64,000 bases of DNA from Alteromonas stellipolaris (lineage in GTDB: Bacteria > Pseudomonadota > Gammaproteobacteria > Enterobacterales > Alteromonadaceae): positions 4,402,001-4,466,000 of the forward strand of contig NZ_CP013926.1 in NCBI RefSeq assembly GCF_001562115.1, written 5' to 3'. A model generated the notes under the pieces. The model was not told where the DNA came from. It saw nothing but the letters and a program-made list of their open reading frames with translations, and made no database searches. Made by a program: the position numbers and the translations under genes. Below, one piece after another: positions 61,936-64,000 of this stretch; within the stretch, counting starts at the first letter, position 1; every line of letters starts with the position of its first letter.

Positions 61936-62214
61936 CTAGTTTCGATAAAGGGTTTTTATTAAATGGTAGCCAAAGCGGGTTTTAACTGGCCCGTGTACCT
62001 TTAACACTTCTTTTTTAAACACCACATCATCGAATGCTTTTACCATTTGGCCACGGCGGAACTCACCTAAATCGCCGCCTTTCTTCCCCGAAGGACAAGT
62101 AGAATGGCGCTTTGCTAAGGTACTAAAATCTTTACCTTTTTTAAGCTGCTCTAATATCGCAAAAGCTTCTTTTTCAGTTTTAACCAGAATATGTAACGCG
62201 GATGCAGATGCCAT
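61936..62214 (-). CDS. ppiC: Peptidyl-prolyl cis-trans isomerase, parvulin type
   Basis: This 92-residue single-domain parvulin catalyses proline isomerisation in the cytoplasm (no signal peptide). The fold markers are [61 protein letters not shown] and the terminal [17 protein letters not shown]. Active-site residues (His of LHIL, Cys of STCPS, Phe and His of GYHLI) are in place, and the length matches PpiC. Confidence 0.95.
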   Translation of the reverse strand: MASASALHILVKTEKEAFAILEQLKKGKDFSTLAKRHSTCPSGKKGGDLGEFRRGQMVKAFDDVVFKKEVLKVHGPVKTRFGYHLIKTLYRN

Positions 62215-62449
62215 GAAGATGCCTATTATTTAATTGCTATACGGCGCAAGTATACCGCATTCGCTACCTTGCGTTTGCACGAGCTAAAAAGATACTTCTA
62301 TAGATTAATAATCGCGCTTCACGCTGCCATGTAACCTCATTGGGCAAGCAAACTGCCAATACCACGCTAAAATTGTATTAAGGGTATTACTTACGTTAAG
62401 GCAAGAGAGGCATTGTGGGCCAACAAATTGTATTGCGATATACCTGTAT

Positions 62450-62773
62450 ATGCGCCTAATTGTTTTCCTATTATTTTTCGCTTTGTTTTTTGCGCCTTTA
62501 ATCGTGCAAGCTGACAAGTGCGGCGCAACAAGCTGCTTAATCACACGCCCCAACCCCAACGGCATTGAAATAAGAATACGCCCCGTGAACCCAGGTTCAC
62601 ATGCCTGTTTCATTCGCTGGGAAAACTACCAATATATCGAGACCATTAACCTAGAATCTAAGCCTTACCTTTTAAAAGATAAATATGATTTAAGCGGCGT
62701 GAGATGGCGCTGCGACGATGCCAACACCTGCCCAAATTGGATGAAATACGCCGGTTTGTGTCTTAGTAAATAA
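62450..62773 (+). CDS. Small Cys-rich exported protein
   Basis: This 107-residue frame has a clear signal peptide (MRLIVFLLFFALFFAPLIVQA, cleaved at 21-22). The mature part of 86 residues has six Cys (CGATSC, HACF, WRCDDANTCPNW, GLCLSK), suggesting three disulfides in the periplasm or outside. The central IEIRIRPVNPGSHACFIRWENYQYIETI looks like beta-strands. Not recognised. No strong ribosome site, but the composition of signal peptide and cysteines argues for a real gene. Confidence 0.6.
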   Translation: MRLIVFLLFFALFFAPLIVQADKCGATSCLITRPNPNGIEIRIRPVNPGSHACFIRWENYQYIETINLESKPYLLKDKYDLSGVRWRCDDANTCPNWMKYAGLCLSK

Positions 62774-62847
62774 GCAGCCTCTTGTTCAGCGATGCTTAGA
62801 CGATAACTTTTTAGCTAAACCAACTAACTAAAAACACTTAATTCGCG

Positions 62848-64000
62848 TTATTCAACTGCTTCAGGATCGCTGCATTTATAATGCTTGTAGATATCAAACT
62901 CACTAGCAGGCACTGGCTTTTGGAACAAATATCCCTGCCCATATTGGCAGTTTAGCTTCTGTAGCATTGCGTAACATATATCAGTTTCGATACCTTCGGC
63001 TACCACCTCCATATCAAGCTCATGTCCCATTGCAATAATGGTGGTGGCAATCGTGTTATTCGCGGGCATAAAGCTTTTGTCTATTTTTAACACATCAAAA
63101 GGTAAATTTTTAAGATAGCTTAAGCACGAGTAGCCCGTACCAAAATCATCGAGTAGTAGCTGAACACCAAGCTCAGATAGCCTGTACAGCGATGTTACGC
63201 AGGCTTGCTCTTCCATAATGGCGATATTCTCGGTTACCTCTACATGTATACACTCTGCTGGCAACGATAAGCGGGCCAGAATATCTTCGAGTCTTTGCGC
63301 GAAATGCTGATCTTTAAGCTGATGTGAAGACACATTTATTGCCATGGCATGATGCGTAGCACCTGCTTCGTGCCACGCTTTGCATTGTTCACAGGCTTGT
63401 TGTAATACCCAATTCCCAATATCGATAATTTGCCCAGAATGCTCGGCAATAGGAATAAACTCATCGGGACCAATGGCTTCATTATCTGGGTTTGTCCATC
63501 TTAATAGCGCTTCACTCCCTACAGTAACCCCGTCGACAAGCCTAACAATGGGCTGGTAAACCAAGCTGAACTCATTGTTGGCAATGGCATGATGCAGCTG
63601 ATTAACCAGTTTTAGTTTGCGGTTTTGCTTAATGGCCGATAATTTATCAAATGCTTGATATTGGTTTTTGCCCGCATTTTTAGCTTGGTACATTGCAGTG
63701 TCAGCATGTTTTAGCAGCAATGAAGAATTAGAACCGTTTTGAGGGTAACAGGCTACACCTATACTGGCAGTGATATAGCAGTCGTTATTCGCAAGCTTCA
63801 CCGGCTTACTGATAGCATCTAATATTCTATGAGCAATGAAATCAATGGTTTCAATTGATTCAAAACAATCAGTAACTGCCACAAATTCATCACCGCCGAA
63901 CCGAACTACCACATCGGTAGCGCGAATTGCATCAGAAATTCGCTGCGCCATAGTGACTAGAAGCTTGTCGCCTAACGCGTGACCTAAGCTATCGTTTATA
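62848..64000 (-). CDS. GGDEF-EAL cyclic di-GMP protein, N-terminus beyond window
   Basis: The frame is open through the right edge (the residues before the first internal Met read INDSLGHALGDKLLVT), so this is the C-terminal 383 residues of a larger protein. A GGDEF domain with RFGGDEF and inhibitory motif RATD (RxxD) is followed by an EAL domain: FSLVYQPIV, SEALLRWTN (EAL), MAINVSSHQL, DDFGTGYSCLSYLKNLPFDVLKIDKSF and VAEGIET. Catalytic residues of both domains appear present, so it may make or degrade c-di-GMP. The sensor part is not visible. Confidence 0.93.
   Translation of the reverse strand, partial: INDSLGHALGDKLLVTMAQRISDAIRATDVVVRFGGDEFVAVTDCFESIETIDFIAHRILDAISKPVKLANNDCYITASIGVACYPQNGSNSSLLLKHADTAMYQAKNAGKNQYQAFDKLSAIKQNRKLKLVNQLHHAIANNEFSLVYQPIVRLVDGVTVGSEALLRWTNPDNEAIGPDEFIPIAEHSGQIIDIGNWVLQQACEQCKAWHEAGATHHAMAINVSSHQLKDQHFAQRLEDILARLSLPAECIHVEVTENIAIMEEQACVTSLYRLSELGVQLLLDDFGTGYSCLSYLKNLPFDVLKIDKSFMPANNTIATTIIAMGHELDMEVVAEGIETDICYAMLQKLNCQYGQGYLFQKPVPASEFDIYKHYKCSDPEAVE

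Noticed and set aside
62305..62613. 102-codon minus-strand frame opposite the Cys-rich protein
   Set aside because: No signal peptide, ribosome site or motif; the forward frame has a clear signal peptide and paired cysteines.

Overview
The window reads as chromosomal DNA of a marine gammaproteobacterium, most likely an Alteromonas or close relative. Base composition is moderate, most proteins are exported or membrane-bound, and the gene set (GlmU/DeoR-type regulator/GlmS, three-subunit PntAB, biosynthetic SpeA, FadL, several TonB receptors and GGDEF proteins) fits the Alteromonadales. This is an inference from gene content; no rRNA marker is present. I see no tRNA, rRNA, IS element, prophage or CRISPR array.

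Layout. 1-5 kb: the N-terminal part of an RND/MMPL exporter, a decayed two-BON-domain gene, a Fur-type site with a siderophore-interacting protein, and csbD. The BON remnant and csbD both have sigma-54-type promoters. 5-11 kb: an ECF sigma / anti-sigma / lipoprotein operon diverges from a secreted subtilase. The spacer holds two mirror-image copies of one promoter (GGGAAT-N16-CGTTAA), and a third near-copy sits before a low-complexity secreted protein at 10.3 kb. 11-25 kb: ArfB, an alpha/beta hydrolase, an Xre/MbcA-like protein without a toxin, a CBS protein, cytochrome b561 plus YceI, NDH-2, a TonB receptor, an MTAN-like lipoprotein, a LysR regulator and FadL. 25-30 kb: a three-gene signalling operon (periplasmic binding protein, hybrid histidine kinase, diguanylate cyclase).

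32-41 kb is a zinc island. An FtsX-type ABC transporter diverges from an operon with two DUF3299 proteins around an unrecognised secreted protein. Then comes a DUF2796 / MerC-like / CobW-family operon, diverging from a His/Asp-rich TonB receptor. Both divergent control regions share a nearly identical 15-base Zur-like motif (14 of 15). The parts resemble the Zrg zinc-uptake system of Vibrio cholerae plus an outer-membrane zinc receptor and a zinc metallochaperone.

41-64 kb: an S10 peptidase, a spermidine-synthase-like protein, the glmU / regulator-glmS amino-sugar loci with a strong palindrome before the regulator, a GGDEF protein with a degenerate SSEEF motif, an alkylation-repair operon (Ada-AlkA fusion, Ogt, EamA transporter), a beta-lactamase-fold hydrolase, speA, pntAB, a 58-codon DUF6435 gene, small secreted proteins, a parvulin, and the C-terminal part of a GGDEF-EAL protein running off the right edge.
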